From: an uncultured Pseudoruegeria sp.
GTDB lineage: Bacteria > Pseudomonadota > Alphaproteobacteria > Rhodobacterales > Rhodobacteraceae
DNA: 64,000 bases
Direction of reading: 5' to 3'
NCBI GenBank assembly: GCA_947498155.1
Contig: CANMJD010000002.1
Span: 558,001-622,000, forward strand
Within the stretch, counting starts at the first letter, position 1, and each line of letters starts with the position of its first letter. The notes below the pieces were generated by a model. It did no database searches and was not told the origin of the DNA. It saw nothing but the letters and a program-made list of their open reading frames with translations. A program made the position numbers and the translations under genes. This document shows, piece after piece, positions 13,911 through 22,592 of the stretch.

Positions 13911-13946
13911 AAAAAAGGCGCGCCGTTGGTGCGACGCGCCTTGTTT
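13911..13946. terminator. Bidirectional terminator between small gene and ilvE
   Basis: AAGGCGCG (13915-13922) and CGCGCCTT (13935-13942) pair perfectly around a 12-base loop. A run of six A precedes the stem (giving six U on the minus strand) and TTGTTTGATTTT follows on the plus strand, so it can end both converging transcripts. Confidence 0.75.
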
Positions 13947-13966
13947 GATTTTGTGAAAGTGCGGGC

Positions 13967-14836
13967 CTATTTGCGCACGAGCACTTCGTAGCCTTCGGCG
14001 ATATCGCGGGCCAAAGCGCCCACTTCGAAATTATAATCGCCGATCTGACCCACAGGGGTCACTTCTGCGGCTGTGCCGGTCAGCCAGCATTGCTCAAAGC
14101 CTTCCAGCTCTTCGGGCATGATGTGGCGTTCGTGCACGGTGATGTTGCGTTCTTTCAACATGCCGATCACCGTCTGGCGGGTGATGCCGTTCAAAAAACA
14201 GTCAGGCTTTGGGGTGTGGACTTCGCCGTCTTTGACAAAGAACATATTCGCGCCAGTGGCTTCGGCGACATAGCCGCGATAATCAAACATCATTGCATCT
14301 GAACAGCCTTTGGCCTCGGCGGCATGTTTGGACATGGTGCAGATCATATAAAGACCGGCGGCTTTTGCGTGGCTCGGAATGGTTTCCGGGCTCGGGCGTT
14401 TCCATTTTGAAATGTCGAGTTTGGCGCCCTTCATCTTGGCATCGCCGTAATAGGCGCCCCATTCCCATGCCGCCACGGCCATGCGTACTGGGTTGCGGTT
14501 GGAGGCAACGCCCATATCTTCGCCCGCCCCGCGCCAGGCCACAACGCGAACATAGGCATCGTCCCAGCCGTTGGCTTTCAGCACATCATATTTGGCCTTT
14601 TCGATTTCTTCGACGGAATAGGGGATCGGCATGTCCAGCTGTTCACCGGAGAAATGCAGGCGCTCGGAGTGGCGAACGGATTCAAAAATCTTACCGTTAT
14701 AGGCGCGCTCGCCTTCAAACACAGAGGAGGCATAATGCATGGCATGGGTTAGCACATGCACGTTCGCGGCCCGCCAATCGACCATAGTGCCGTCCATCCA
14801 GATTTTACCATCACGATCATCATATGCGCCGGCCAT
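13967..14836 (-). CDS. ilvE: Branched-chain amino acid aminotransferase
   Basis: A 289-residue class IV (fold type IV) PLP aminotransferase that interconverts the branched-chain amino acids and their 2-oxo acids with glutamate. The signature HAKAAGLYM carries the PLP lysine, and GYVAEATGANMFFV and NGITRQTVIGML are the usual cofactor-phosphate-binding segments. The length fits the roughly 285-310 residues of this family. GGAGAG lies upstream of the ATG. It is divergent from the MarR-type gene across a 180-base promoter region. It complements the leucine genes leuB, leuC and leuD found 40 kb away in this window. Confidence 0.93.
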   Translation of the reverse strand: MAGAYDDRDGKIWMDGTMVDWRAANVHVLTHAMHYASSVFEGERAYNGKIFESVRHSERLHFSGEQLDMPIPYSVEEIEKAKYDVLKANGWDDAYVRVVAWRGAGEDMGVASNRNPVRMAVAAWEWGAYYGDAKMKGAKLDISKWKRPSPETIPSHAKAAGLYMICTMSKHAAEAKGCSDAMMFDYRGYVAEATGANMFFVKDGEVHTPKPDCFLNGITRQTVIGMLKERNITVHERHIMPEELEGFEQCWLTGTAAEVTPVGQIGDYNFEVGALARDIAEGYEVLVRK

Positions 14837-15016
14837 CGGGGCTCTCCTTCTGCGGTGCCGGAAATACCGGCCTGAAATTTTTGAAAGTTGCGCGATCTAG
14901 GTCCGATGCGGTCATAATGTTGCGCAAAATCTGAAATTTGCTACACATTGATTCTTGGAAAGTCAATAAGGCTGACATAAAGTCGACGCAAAGACGACAA
15001 CACGACTTGGGGGATC

Positions 15017-15520
15017 ATGCGCATGGCCGAGGGCGGACAAGGTGGGGAAAGCCTGCTTTTCCTGACAGATGAACAATTGCGCAAAGGCATTGAGGCAATG
15101 TTCTTCGCCTATCGCGGTTTTACGGCGGATCCTGACAAAATTCTGTCCAGTCACGCCTACGGGCGGGCGCATCATCGGGCAATCCATTTCATCAACCGGT
15201 CTCCGGGGACGACGGTCAATAACCTGTTGTCGATCCTTGGCGTCACCAAGCAATCTCTGAACCGGGTATTGCGGGCCTTGATCGAAGACGGGCTGGTCGA
15301 GTCCCGTGTGGGCAAACGTGACAAGCGCGAGCGACATTTGCATCTTACCAAAGAGGGGCAATCTTTGGAACGCGCCCTGAGCGATGCGCAACGGGCACGG
15401 ATGCGGGCGGCTTATCGCGCGGTGGGGCCGGAGGCCGTTAGCGGCTTTAGGCAAGTGTTGGAAGCAATGATGGACCCTGAAATGCGCTTTCATTTTAAAA
15501 AGAATAAGGACGAGGCATAA
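15017..15520 (+). CDS. petP: MarR family regulator, PetP-like
   Basis: A 167-residue winged-helix regulator of the MarR family: the recognition region is HFINRSPGTTVNNLLSILGVTKQSLNRVLRAL (shown in part: VTKQSLNRVLRAL) with a wing at RVGKRDKRERHLHLT. It overlaps the next gene, an orphan response regulator, by one base (TAATG), so the two are translationally coupled. This arrangement is that of petP-petR of Rhodobacter capsulatus, where petPR lies directly upstream of the cytochrome bc1 operon; here petABC lies about 9 kb downstream. The gene name rests on this arrangement and on family resemblance, not on a sequence comparison. ATG 15017 is used; an alternative ATG lies at 15023. Confidence 0.75.
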   Translation: MRMAEGGQGGESLLFLTDEQLRKGIEAMFFAYRGFTADPDKILSSHAYGRAHHRAIHFINRSPGTTVNNLLSILGVTKQSLNRVLRALIEDGLVESRVGKRDKRERHLHLTKEGQSLERALSDAQRARMRAAYRAVGPEAVSGFRQVLEAMMDPEMRFHFKKNKDEA

Positions 15521-16224
15521 TGGCCGAGCAAGCCGAAGCACATCTGCTGATCGTGGATGACGACGAAAGAATTCGCGGGTTGCTGCAAAAATTTCTGATG
15601 CGGAACGGGTTTTGGGTGACCTCCGCCCGCGATGCCGCCCATGCGCGCCGGATATTATCGGGGTTGGAGTTTGATCTGATCGTCATGGATGTGATGATGC
15701 CGGGCGAGGACGGGATTTCCCTGACCCGCGCCCTGCGCGAGGACATCGCCACGCCGATCCTGTTGCTGACCGCACGGGGCGAAACCGAGGATCGCATTGC
15801 AGGGCTCGAGGCCGGTGCGGATGACTACCTGCCCAAACCCTTTGAGCCCAAAGAGCTGTTGCTGCGGATCAACGCCATCCTGCGGCGCGTTCCCGCTACC
15901 GCCGCAGAGGCGGATGGCCCCAAAATCCTGTCCCTTGGACCGGTGCGCTATGATGTTGTGCGTGGGGAAATGTGGAACGGTGAAGCGTTGATCCGGCTCA
16001 CCGCCACCGAAGCCGCTTTGATGAAGATTTTCACCGCTCAAATCGGGGAACCCTTAAGCCGCGCCCAGCTTGTCGAAGATTTGGGCCGCGATAAAGGTCA
16101 AGCGCAAGAGCGGGCGGTGGATGTGCAAATCACCCGTTTACGCCGCAAGATAGAGGCCGAACCAAAGCAACCACGTTATCTGCAAACTGTGCGGGGTGCG
16201 GGCTATATGCTGGTATCCGACTAA
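15520..16224 (+). CDS. petR: OmpR-type response regulator, PetR-like
   Basis: A 234-residue response regulator. The receiver domain has the acidic pocket at D13-D15, the phospho-acceptor D57 in LIVMDVMMPGEDG, T84 and K106 in YLPKPF; the C-terminal OmpR/PhoB winged helix ends with RLRRKIEAEPKQPRYLQTVRGAGYML (end shown: TVRGAGYML). No histidine kinase gene is adjacent; instead the partner is the MarR-type gene directly upstream. In Rhodobacter capsulatus PetR was reported necessary for photosynthetic and respiratory growth. Its target here is not known from sequence. Confidence 0.85.
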   Translation: MAEQAEAHLLIVDDDERIRGLLQKFLMRNGFWVTSARDAAHARRILSGLEFDLIVMDVMMPGEDGISLTRALREDIATPILLLTARGETEDRIAGLEAGADDYLPKPFEPKELLLRINAILRRVPATAAEADGPKILSLGPVRYDVVRGEMWNGEALIRLTATEAALMKIFTAQIGEPLSRAQLVEDLGRDKGQAQERAVDVQITRLRRKIEAEPKQPRYLQTVRGAGYMLVSD

Positions 16225-16260
16225 GCCTGACCGCCGTTTAATCAGAGATGACCTTTTCTT

Positions 16261-17196
16261 ATGACAACAGCCCTTTTTACCAGCGACGCCTGCTTGAATC
16301 ACCTCACCCCGGATGGCCATCCGGAACAAGTGGCGCGGATGCGTGCCATTGCAGACGTCCTTGGCGCGTCTGAATTTGACGGGTTGACCCGCAGAGAGGC
16401 CCCAAGGGCAGAGGATGATGCAATTTTGCGGCTGCATGATCCTTCCTATCTGGCAAGGCTGAAACAGGCTTCTCCGGCGGAAGGCTCGGTTGCTTTGGAT
16501 GGCGATACCTATATGTCGCCGGGCACGTTGGACGCCGCGCGGCGCGGTGTCGGGGCGGCAATCGAAGCGGTTGATTTGGTGATGCAGGGGGCGGTGGGCA
16601 ATGCCTTTTGTGCGCTGCGTCCGCCGGGGCACCATGCCGAGCGTGCCAAGCCTATGGGGTTTTGCCTGTTTGGCAGCGTGGCATTGGCAGCGGCCTATGC
16701 GCTTGAGTCCAGGGCCGCAGAGCGGGTTGCCGTGATCGATTTTGATGTCCACCACGGCAATGGCACTCAGGATTTATTGTGGAATGAGCCGCTCAGCCTG
16801 TTTTGTTCGACTCATCAGATGCCGCTTTGGCCCGGTAGCGGTGCCCGCGATGAGACTGGCGCCCATGGGAATGTGATGAATATCCCCCTTGCGCCCGAAA
16901 GCACCGGTCAGGGGATGCGCGCGGTCTATGAGGGCGAGGTCCTGCCTGCGGTGCTTAAGTTTAATCCGGATCTGATCCTGATTTCCGCGGGCTTTGATGC
17001 CCATCGTGATGATCCTTTGGCCAATCTGAATTGGGTCGAGGATGATTTTGACTGGCTCACCCACCGTATCTGCGATGTGGCTGATCAAACCTGTCAGGGG
17101 CGGGTCGTGTCCAGTTTGGAGGGTGGCTATGATCTGCAGGCGTTATCCGCATCGGTGGCAACCCACGTCAGGGCCTTGATGGCACGGGCGCGATAG
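16261..17196 (+). CDS. Histone deacetylase family protein (zinc amidohydrolase)
   Basis: A 311-residue class II-like member of the arginase/deacetylase fold. The zinc ligands expected for the family are D162 and H164 in DFDVHHGNG and D246 in AGFDAHRDDPL, and the catalytic histidine pair is H124-H125 in PPGHHAE. Bacterial members remove acyl groups from small substrates such as acetylpolyamines or from acyl-lysines; which one applies is not visible. It lies 37 bases after petR and 129 before xseB, a position it commonly keeps next to xseB-ispA-dxs in Rhodobacteraceae. Confidence 0.9.
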   Translation: MTTALFTSDACLNHLTPDGHPEQVARMRAIADVLGASEFDGLTRREAPRAEDDAILRLHDPSYLARLKQASPAEGSVALDGDTYMSPGTLDAARRGVGAAIEAVDLVMQGAVGNAFCALRPPGHHAERAKPMGFCLFGSVALAAAYALESRAAERVAVIDFDVHHGNGTQDLLWNEPLSLFCSTHQMPLWPGSGARDETGAHGNVMNIPLAPESTGQGMRAVYEGEVLPAVLKFNPDLILISAGFDAHRDDPLANLNWVEDDFDWLTHRICDVADQTCQGRVVSSLEGGYDLQALSASVATHVRALMARAR

Positions 17197-17325
17197 CGCC
17201 GCACCGCGCAAGTTTTCGCTGTATTGCTTGGGGCTGGCCTCGACTCCGGGGCAGGGATATGGTTTTGCTGATCTGAAATCGAATGCGCCTTTTAGGGGGC
17301 AGAATTTTTTGAACGGAGCCGGCAA

Positions 17326-17568
17326 ATGAATGACATTCCTGTGGTTGAAATGAGCTTTGAGCAGGCAATGGGCGAGCTTGAGCAGGTGGTTGGTCAGCTT
17401 GAGCGCGGCGATGTGCCATTAGAGAAATCCATCGAGCTTTATGAACGTGGGGCCCAGCTCAAAAAACGCTGTGAGGCCAAACTCAAGGAAGCCGAAGAAA
17501 AAGTTGCGGCGATCACCTTAGGAGAAGGCGGCGAGCCCAGCGGAACGACTCCGGTCGAAGGCCTGTAA
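17326..17568 (+). CDS. xseB: Exodeoxyribonuclease VII small subunit
   Basis: An 80-residue, highly charged helical protein: SFEQAMGELEQVVGQLERG...PLEKSIELYERGAQLKKRCEAKLKEAEEKV is the standard XseB helical hairpin. It partners XseA (not in the window) in a single-strand-specific exonuclease. It is followed one base later by ispA, the usual xseB-ispA-dxs operon of proteobacteria. Confidence 0.93.
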   Translation: MNDIPVVEMSFEQAMGELEQVVGQLERGDVPLEKSIELYERGAQLKKRCEAKLKEAEEKVAAITLGEGGEPSGTTPVEGL

Positions 17569-17569
17569 G

Positions 17570-18439
17570 ATGTTCAAGGCTGCGATTTCAGATGCGGCGG
17601 GGCAGATCGAGGCTGCCTTGGCAGAGATCATGGCACCCCTTGCGGATCAGCCGGTTGTTGATGGCATGCGTTATGCCTGCAATGGCGGCAAACGCTTGCG
17701 CGGGTTTCTGGTAATGGAAGGCGCGCGGCTGCATGGCATCGCGCCCGCGCAATCGGTGATCGCTGCCTGTGCCGCCGAGACGCTGCATGCCTATTCGCTG
17801 GTCCATGATGATTTGCCCTGTATGGACGACGATGATCTGCGACGCGGCCAGCCAACTGTGCATGTCAAATGGGATGAGGCAACGGCGGTATTGGTTGGGG
17901 ATGCGCTGCAAACTTTGGCGTTTGATCTGTTGTCCCGCCCGAGCTGTGCACCGCAGGCCGAGGTTCGTGTGGCGTTGATTTCCAGCTTTGCCAAGGCCGT
18001 CGGGGCCGAAGGCATGGTTTTGGGGCAGGCGCAGGATATTGCGGCGGAAACCGCAAACCGGTTGCTGACGCTAGAGGAAATTACCGAGTTGCAGGTCAAT
18101 AAGACCGGTGCCTTGATTTGCTGGTCCGGTGCTGCGGGGGCTTTGCTGGGGCAATCCGATCCTGCCCCGCTGACCGCCTATGCTGCGGCCCTTGGGGCGG
18201 CCTTCCAGATTGCCGATGATATTCTAGATGTTGAAGGCGATGCCGCCCAAGTGGGTAAAGCTGTGGGCAAGGACGCCGAGGCCGGTAAGGCGACCTTTGT
18301 GTCGCTCTTGGGTTTGGACGGTGCGAAACAACGTGCTAGAACCCTGGTAGAACAAGCCGAAGCCGCATTGGATGGTTACGGTGACGACGCGACTGTTTTG
18401 AAAGAAGCGGCGCGATTTGTTATTGCGCGTGATAAGTGA
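17570..18439 (+). CDS. ispA: Polyprenyl synthetase, farnesyl diphosphate synthase type
   Basis: A 289-residue trans-prenyltransferase that condenses IPP with DMAPP and then GPP. The first aspartate-rich motif is HDDLPCMDDDDLRRG (D80, D81 and D86 onward) and the second is DDILD (D216, D217, D220). The GGKRLRG substrate-binding motif starts at residue 39. The small residues before the first motif and the short length fit farnesyl diphosphate synthase rather than a long-chain enzyme. It sits between xseB and dxs, giving precursor for quinones and the bactoprenol cycle. Confidence 0.92.
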   Translation: MFKAAISDAAGQIEAALAEIMAPLADQPVVDGMRYACNGGKRLRGFLVMEGARLHGIAPAQSVIAACAAETLHAYSLVHDDLPCMDDDDLRRGQPTVHVKWDEATAVLVGDALQTLAFDLLSRPSCAPQAEVRVALISSFAKAVGAEGMVLGQAQDIAAETANRLLTLEEITELQVNKTGALICWSGAAGALLGQSDPAPLTAYAAALGAAFQIADDILDVEGDAAQVGKAVGKDAEAGKATFVSLLGLDGAKQRARTLVEQAEAALDGYGDDATVLKEAARFVIARDK

Positions 18440-18466
18440 ATTTGCCCGAAGGGGGCGTGAATTAAA

Positions 18467-20395
18467 ATGACTCAATACCCTGACACACCGATCCTTGATC
18501 GGGTCACAACCCCTGCGGATATGAAAAGCCTGTCTGATGCGGAGTTGATCCGTTTGGCCGGAGAGCTGCGCGAAGAAACGATTTCAGCCGTGTCCGAAAC
18601 CGGTGGGCATTTGGGGGCGGGTCTTGGTGTGGTGGAACTGACCACCGCCATTCACGCCGTCTTTGACACGCCGCGTGATCGGTTGATTTGGGATGTCGGG
18701 CATCAATGTTACCCGCATAAAATCCTGACTGGACGGCGCGATCGTATCCGCAGCCTGCGCCAAAAGGACGGGTTGAGCGGTTTCACCAAACGTTCCGAAA
18801 GCCCCTATGACCCCTTTGGCGCGGCCCATAGTTCGACCTCGATTTCCGCCGCCCTTGGTTTTGCCGTGGCGCGTGATCTCGGGGGCGCACCGGATCACGG
18901 TATCGGCGATTGTATCGCAGTGATCGGAGATGGCTCCATGTCGGCGGGCATGGCCTTTGAGGCCATGAACAACGCCGGTCATCTGAAGAAACGCATGATT
19001 GTCATTCTGAATGACAATGAAATGTCGATTGCCCCGCCTGTCGGGGCGCTGTCCTCTTATCTGTCGCGCCTCTACGCCGGAGAGCCGTTTCAGGAATTTA
19101 AAGCTGCCGCCAAAGGCGCAGTAAGTCTGCTGCCGCCGCCGTTTCAGGAAGGCGCGCGGCGTGCCAAGGAAATGCTGAAAGGCATGACTGTTGGCGGCAC
19201 CTTGTTCGAAGAGCTTGGGTTTTCCTATGTCGGTCCGATTGATGGCCACGACATGACGCAACTCTTGTCGGTGCTGCGCACGGTGCGCGCGCGGGCGACG
19301 GGGCCGATCCTGATCCACGCGATTACGCAAAAGGGCAAAGGCTATCATCCGGCAGAAAACGCGCCGGATCGCGGGCATGCCACGGCAAAATTCGATGTGG
19401 TCACGGGAAAGCAGAAAAAAGCCCCCAGCAACGCGCCCAGCTATACCAAAGTCTTTGCCGAGAGCCTTTTGAACCAAGCCGCTGAGGATGATAAAATCGT
19501 CGCAGTGACGGCGGCGATGCCGGATGGCACGGGGTTGAACCTGTTTGCGGAACGCTATCCGAGCCGGTGTTTTGACGTCGGCATTGCCGAGCAGCACGGC
19601 GTGACTTTTAGTGCCGCCCTTGCAGCGGGTGGGATGAAGCCTTTCTGCGCGATGTACTCGACGTTTTTGCAGCGCGGCTATGATCAGGTGGTGCATGATG
19701 TGGCGATCCAGCGTCTGCCGGTGCGTTTCGCAATTGATCGCGCCGGATTGGTCGGGGCGGATGGCGCCACCCATGCTGGATCGTTTGATATTGCCTATCT
19801 GGCCAATTTGCCCGATTTCGTCGTGATGGCCGCCGCAGATGAAGCCGAGCTGGTGCATATGGTGGCCACCGCCGTCAGCATTAATGACCGCCCATCTGCC
19901 TTTCGGTTCCCGCGCGGCGAAGGCGTGGGCGTAGAGATGCCCGAACGCGGTGTGCCGCTGGAAATCGGCAAGGGCCGGATGATCCGGCAGGGCAAACAGG
20001 TCGCGATTTTGTCCTTTGGGGCGCGGCTGGCCGAAGTGGAGGCCGCCTGCGAAGCCTTGGCCGCCAAAGGCATCACACCAACCATTGCGGACGCCCGTTT
20101 TGCCAAACCGCTGGATCGGGAATTGATCCTGCAATTGGCGGCAGATCACGATGCGCTGATAACCATCGAAGAAGGCGCGATTGGCGGTTTTGGCAGTCAT
20201 GTCGCCCAGCTTTTGGCAGAAGAAGCCGTGTTTGATACGGGTCTGAAATTCCGTTCTATGGTGTTTCCCGATACCTTTATCGATCACGCCAGCCCGGCCG
20301 ATATGTATGAATCCGCTGGCATGAACGCCCCTGAGATCGAAGCCAAAGTGCTTGAGGTCATGGGTGTGGCCGATTTATCCGCGTGGCGGGCCTGA
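18467..20395 (+). CDS. dxs: 1-deoxy-D-xylulose-5-phosphate synthase
   Basis: A 642-residue thiamine-diphosphate enzyme that condenses pyruvate with glyceraldehyde 3-phosphate, the entry step of the MEP isoprenoid pathway. Visible landmarks are [15 protein letters not shown], the ThDP motif [16 protein letters not shown], the [10 protein letters not shown] segment of the pyrimidine-binding domain and the C-terminal transketolase domain ([15 protein letters not shown]). The start at 18467 follows GGGGGCG; GAAGGGGG lies upstream. It ends the xseB-ispA-dxs operon and converges with an epimerase gene four bases away. Confidence 0.95.
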   Translation: MTQYPDTPILDRVTTPADMKSLSDAELIRLAGELREETISAVSETGGHLGAGLGVVELTTAIHAVFDTPRDRLIWDVGHQCYPHKILTGRRDRIRSLRQKDGLSGFTKRSESPYDPFGAAHSSTSISAALGFAVARDLGGAPDHGIGDCIAVIGDGSMSAGMAFEAMNNAGHLKKRMIVILNDNEMSIAPPVGALSSYLSRLYAGEPFQEFKAAAKGAVSLLPPPFQEGARRAKEMLKGMTVGGTLFEELGFSYVGPIDGHDMTQLLSVLRTVRARATGPILIHAITQKGKGYHPAENAPDRGHATAKFDVVTGKQKKAPSNAPSYTKVFAESLLNQAAEDDKIVAVTAAMPDGTGLNLFAERYPSRCFDVGIAEQHGVTFSAALAAGGMKPFCAMYSTFLQRGYDQVVHDVAIQRLPVRFAIDRAGLVGADGATHAGSFDIAYLANLPDFVVMAAADEAELVHMVATAVSINDRPSAFRFPRGEGVGVEMPERGVPLEIGKGRMIRQGKQVAILSFGARLAEVEAACEALAAKGITPTIADARFAKPLDRELILQLAADHDALITIEEGAIGGFGSHVAQLLAEEAVFDTGLKFRSMVFPDTFIDHASPADMYESAGMNAPEIEAKVLEVMGVADLSAWRA

Positions 20396-20398
20396 CCT

Positions 20399-21286
20399 CT
20401 ACATCCGGTTCAGGCCTTCCTCTTCGGCCAATAGCGCCAGTAACCCGTCCTGATAGGTCGGGTATTTCAGATGAACCCCCAGTTCATTCTTGATGCGGTC
20501 GTTGCGCACGCGTTTGCTCTCGGCATAAAAACTGCGCGCCATCGGCGTCATCTCTGCGGTGGCATAGTCTTCGGCGGGGGGGATCGGTTGGTTCAGCAGT
20601 TTGGCTGCATAGGCAATGACGTCTTCGGGTGGGGCCGGATCGTCGTCGCAGAGATTATAGACCGCACCGGGATGATGGCGTTGCATCGAGGCCCAGAGCA
20701 CTTGGGCGATATCATCGACATGGATGCGCGAGAAAACCTGATCCGGCTTTAGAATCCGGCGCGCGGTGCCGTTGCGCACTTTGGCAAAGGGGCCGCGTCC
20801 GGGGCCGTAAATACCCGCTAGTCGGAAAATATGTAACGGCAGACCCACCTCGCTGGCTAGGTTCTGCCATTGGGCCTCGGCCTCTACGCGCAACTGCCCG
20901 CGTTTCGTAGAGGGGGTCAGGGCGGTGGATTCATCCACCCAGCCGCCGCGATGATCGCCATAGACACCGGTTGTCGACAGGTAGCCAATCCATTCCACAT
21001 GGCTGGCGGTTTCGGCAATTTGATCCTGCCATCGTGCCAGAACCGGATCGCCCTCAGAGGTGGGGCCGGCAGAAATCAGGATATAGCTTGCCCGGTCTAG
21101 GGCGGCCTGTACGGCTGTTTCATCTTCGCCCGGCCACAGCAGCGGGGTGACGCCGTCATCCAGAAGAGCTGCTTTTTTGTCGGGCTTTCGGGTTGTGCCA
21201 AAGACATCCCAGCCGCGGGGCGTCAGCAGGCGGGTCAGGGCGCGGGCGGAATAGCCATGCCCAAATGAAAGAAGCGCGCGTGTCAT
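20399..21286 (-). CDS. NAD-dependent epimerase/dehydratase family protein
   Basis: A 295-residue Rossmann protein with an unusual cofactor motif SFGHGYSARAL at the N-terminus in place of GxxGxxG, a YLSTTGVYGDHRGGWVDE active-site region (T, Y and the following segment as in extended SDRs) and an RLAGIYGPGRGPF nucleotide-loop. Similar proteins are the YeeZ-like sugar-epimerase relatives of proteobacteria. No reaction can be named. Its 3' end abuts dxs in convergent orientation, and it is divergent from the arsR-type gene. Confidence 0.8.
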   Translation of the reverse strand: MTRALLSFGHGYSARALTRLLTPRGWDVFGTTRKPDKKAALLDDGVTPLLWPGEDETAVQAALDRASYILISAGPTSEGDPVLARWQDQIAETASHVEWIGYLSTTGVYGDHRGGWVDESTALTPSTKRGQLRVEAEAQWQNLASEVGLPLHIFRLAGIYGPGRGPFAKVRNGTARRILKPDQVFSRIHVDDIAQVLWASMQRHHPGAVYNLCDDDPAPPEDVIAYAAKLLNQPIPPAEDYATAEMTPMARSFYAESKRVRNDRIKNELGVHLKYPTYQDGLLALLAEEEGLNRM

Positions 21287-21360
21287 AGGGTAAAACGTAT
21301 CGCTGTTTCGAAAGGCCGTCGATCCCTAACCGCCCTAAAACAGGGTGAATAAGCTGACTA

Positions 21361-21396
21361 TTGACTCAGCATTGCTTAACCATTATGTTAATTAAC
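21361..21396 (+). promoter_or_regulatory. Promoter with overlapping palindrome (candidate ArsR operator)
   Basis: TTGACT at 21361 and TATGTT at 21384 are spaced by 17 bases. TTAAC (21376-21380) and GTTAA (21387-21391) form an inverted repeat around six bases, and GTTAATTAAC (21387-21396) is itself palindromic. The three half-sites overlap the -10 region just before the ribosome binding site, a position suited to autorepression by the ArsR-type product. Confidence 0.5.
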
Positions 21397-21410
21397 AAGA
21401 AGGAGAATTA

Positions 21411-21734
21411 ATGACCGATCTAAGCACCCTCTTTTCCGCCCTTGGGGACCCCACGCGTTTTGCCATCGTGGACAAACTGCTGCGCGAAGGCGAGCAACCT
21501 GCCGGTGCGCTCGGGACAGTGGCAGAGGTCTCTGCCCCGGCGATTTCGCGCCATTTGCGCATCTTGCGCGGGGCCGGCCTGATCCGGCAACGGGTTGCGG
21601 GGCAGCAGCGGTTTTATCAGGTGGTGCCGGAATCGGTGCAGGCCATTCACGGCTGGACAATGGATCACGCCACATTCTGGGCAGGTAGTCTGGACCGGCT
21701 TGAGGCCGCATTAGAGGAGCACGACAAAAAATGA
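21411..21734 (+). CDS. ArsR-type winged-helix regulator
   Basis: A 107-residue helix-turn-helix protein: LFSALGDPTRFAIVDKLL and APAISRHLRILRGAGLIRQRVAGQQRFYQV are the ArsR dimer helix, recognition helix and wing (parts: ISRHLRILRGAGLI). It lacks the cysteine pair of metal sensors, and belongs instead to the group paired with SRPBCC/AHSA1 proteins. AAGGAGA precedes the ATG. Its stop overlaps the start of the SRPBCC gene (ATGA). Confidence 0.9.
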   Translation: MTDLSTLFSALGDPTRFAIVDKLLREGEQPAGALGTVAEVSAPAISRHLRILRGAGLIRQRVAGQQRFYQVVPESVQAIHGWTMDHATFWAGSLDRLEAALEEHDKK

Positions 21735-22183
21735 CAACCCTGGCATTAGAGCGCGTATTTTCGGCGACACCGGAAACGGTTTTTGATTTTGTCACCCAGA
21801 CCGAACACCTGCTGAAATGGTGGGGGCCGGTCGGGGTGCGGGTGACCGATCACAATCTGTCACTGGCGGCCAAGGGGCCTTGGACCTCGACCATGCAAAA
21901 TGATCAGGGTCAGCAGTTTAAAGTGTCTGGTCATGTCACCCATGTCGACGCGCCGCATTCGGTGGGGTTTACCTGGGCGTGGCATGATGAAAGCGACAAA
22001 CGGGGTGTCGAAAGCCATGTGACGATCAAGCTGGTGCCGGATCAATCCGGCGGGACGCGGTTTACCCTGACACATGCAGATCTACCAAGCGATGAGGTTG
22101 CCCAAAACCACAACGAAGGCTGGACATCGTCTTTGAGCAAACTCGAGACCCTCGCAAATTCATTCACCACAGAGGAGATTTAG
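21731..22183 (+). CDS. SRPBCC (AHSA1-like) domain protein
   Basis: A 150-residue START/SRPBCC-fold protein: the opening LERVFSATPETVFDFVTQTEHLLKWWGPVGV (part: VFDFVTQTEHLLKWWGP) and the ending NEGWTSSLSKLETL are diagnostic of AHSA1-like ligand-binding domains. Ligand unknown. Translationally coupled to the ArsR-type gene upstream and one base from the YCII-type gene downstream; the trio is a common bacterial operon. Confidence 0.88.
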   Translation: MTTLALERVFSATPETVFDFVTQTEHLLKWWGPVGVRVTDHNLSLAAKGPWTSTMQNDQGQQFKVSGHVTHVDAPHSVGFTWAWHDESDKRGVESHVTIKLVPDQSGGTRFTLTHADLPSDEVAQNHNEGWTSSLSKLETLANSFTTEEI

Positions 22184-22184
22184 A

Positions 22185-22499
22185 ATGGCACGTTTTGCAT
22201 TTATCTATCACGGGGGCAAAGCCCCGACGGATCCGGCGGACATGGAAAAAGTCATGGCGGACTGGAACGCCTGGTACGGCACGATCGGTGCTGATTTGCT
22301 GGATGGCGGCGGGCCTGCGGGCAAGTCCAAGACCGTACATCGTGAGGGCATTGATGATGACGGGGGCGCAAACCCTGTGGCCGGGCTGACCATTATCCAA
22401 GCGGCGGATCAGGCCGCTGCCTGCGAAATCGCCCAGAGTTGCCCCATGGTTGTGGATGGCAGCGGTTCTGCCGAAGTTGTTGAGATCATGGAGATGTAG
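22185..22499 (+). CDS. YCII-related small protein
   Basis: A 104-residue protein resembling the YCII/DGPF family (dimeric alpha-beta barrel): MARFAFIYHGGK, a central helix KVMADWNAWYGTIG, and an AGLTIIQAADQAAACEIAQSCPMV segment (part: AADQAAACEIAQSCPMV) in which the product name is usually transferred as 'YCII-related'. The start follows GAGGAGA at five bases. Last gene of the arsR-type operon. Reaction unknown. Confidence 0.8.
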   Translation: MARFAFIYHGGKAPTDPADMEKVMADWNAWYGTIGADLLDGGGPAGKSKTVHREGIDDDGGANPVAGLTIIQAADQAAACEIAQSCPMVVDGSGSAEVVEIMEM

Positions 22500-22547
22500 C
22501 GGGGGTTCGGTGGCGGATCACTTTATTCGGCCCAAAGCGCTTGTTGT

Positions 22548-22591
22548 CCCCGTCGGAAGCCTCCGGCGGGGATATTTTTTGAACAAAGTAG
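22548..22591 (+). terminator. Terminator formed by a dispersed repeat copy
   Basis: CCCCGTCGGA (22548-22557) and TCCGGCGGGG (22562-22571) form a 10-bp stem with one G-T pair and a 4-base loop, followed by ATATTTTTT. The right arm and T-run are the dispersed repeat GCCTCCGGCGGGGATATTTT with a GAACAAAGTAG tail (22559-22591). It separates the convergent YCII-type and ribH genes. Confidence 0.75.
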
Positions 22592-22592
22592 A

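Noticed and set aside
18584-20287. 567-codon open frame opposite dxs
   Set aside because: It is antisense to a gene with full family motifs; long antisense frames are expected in GC-rich coding sequence, and it has no recognisable domains.
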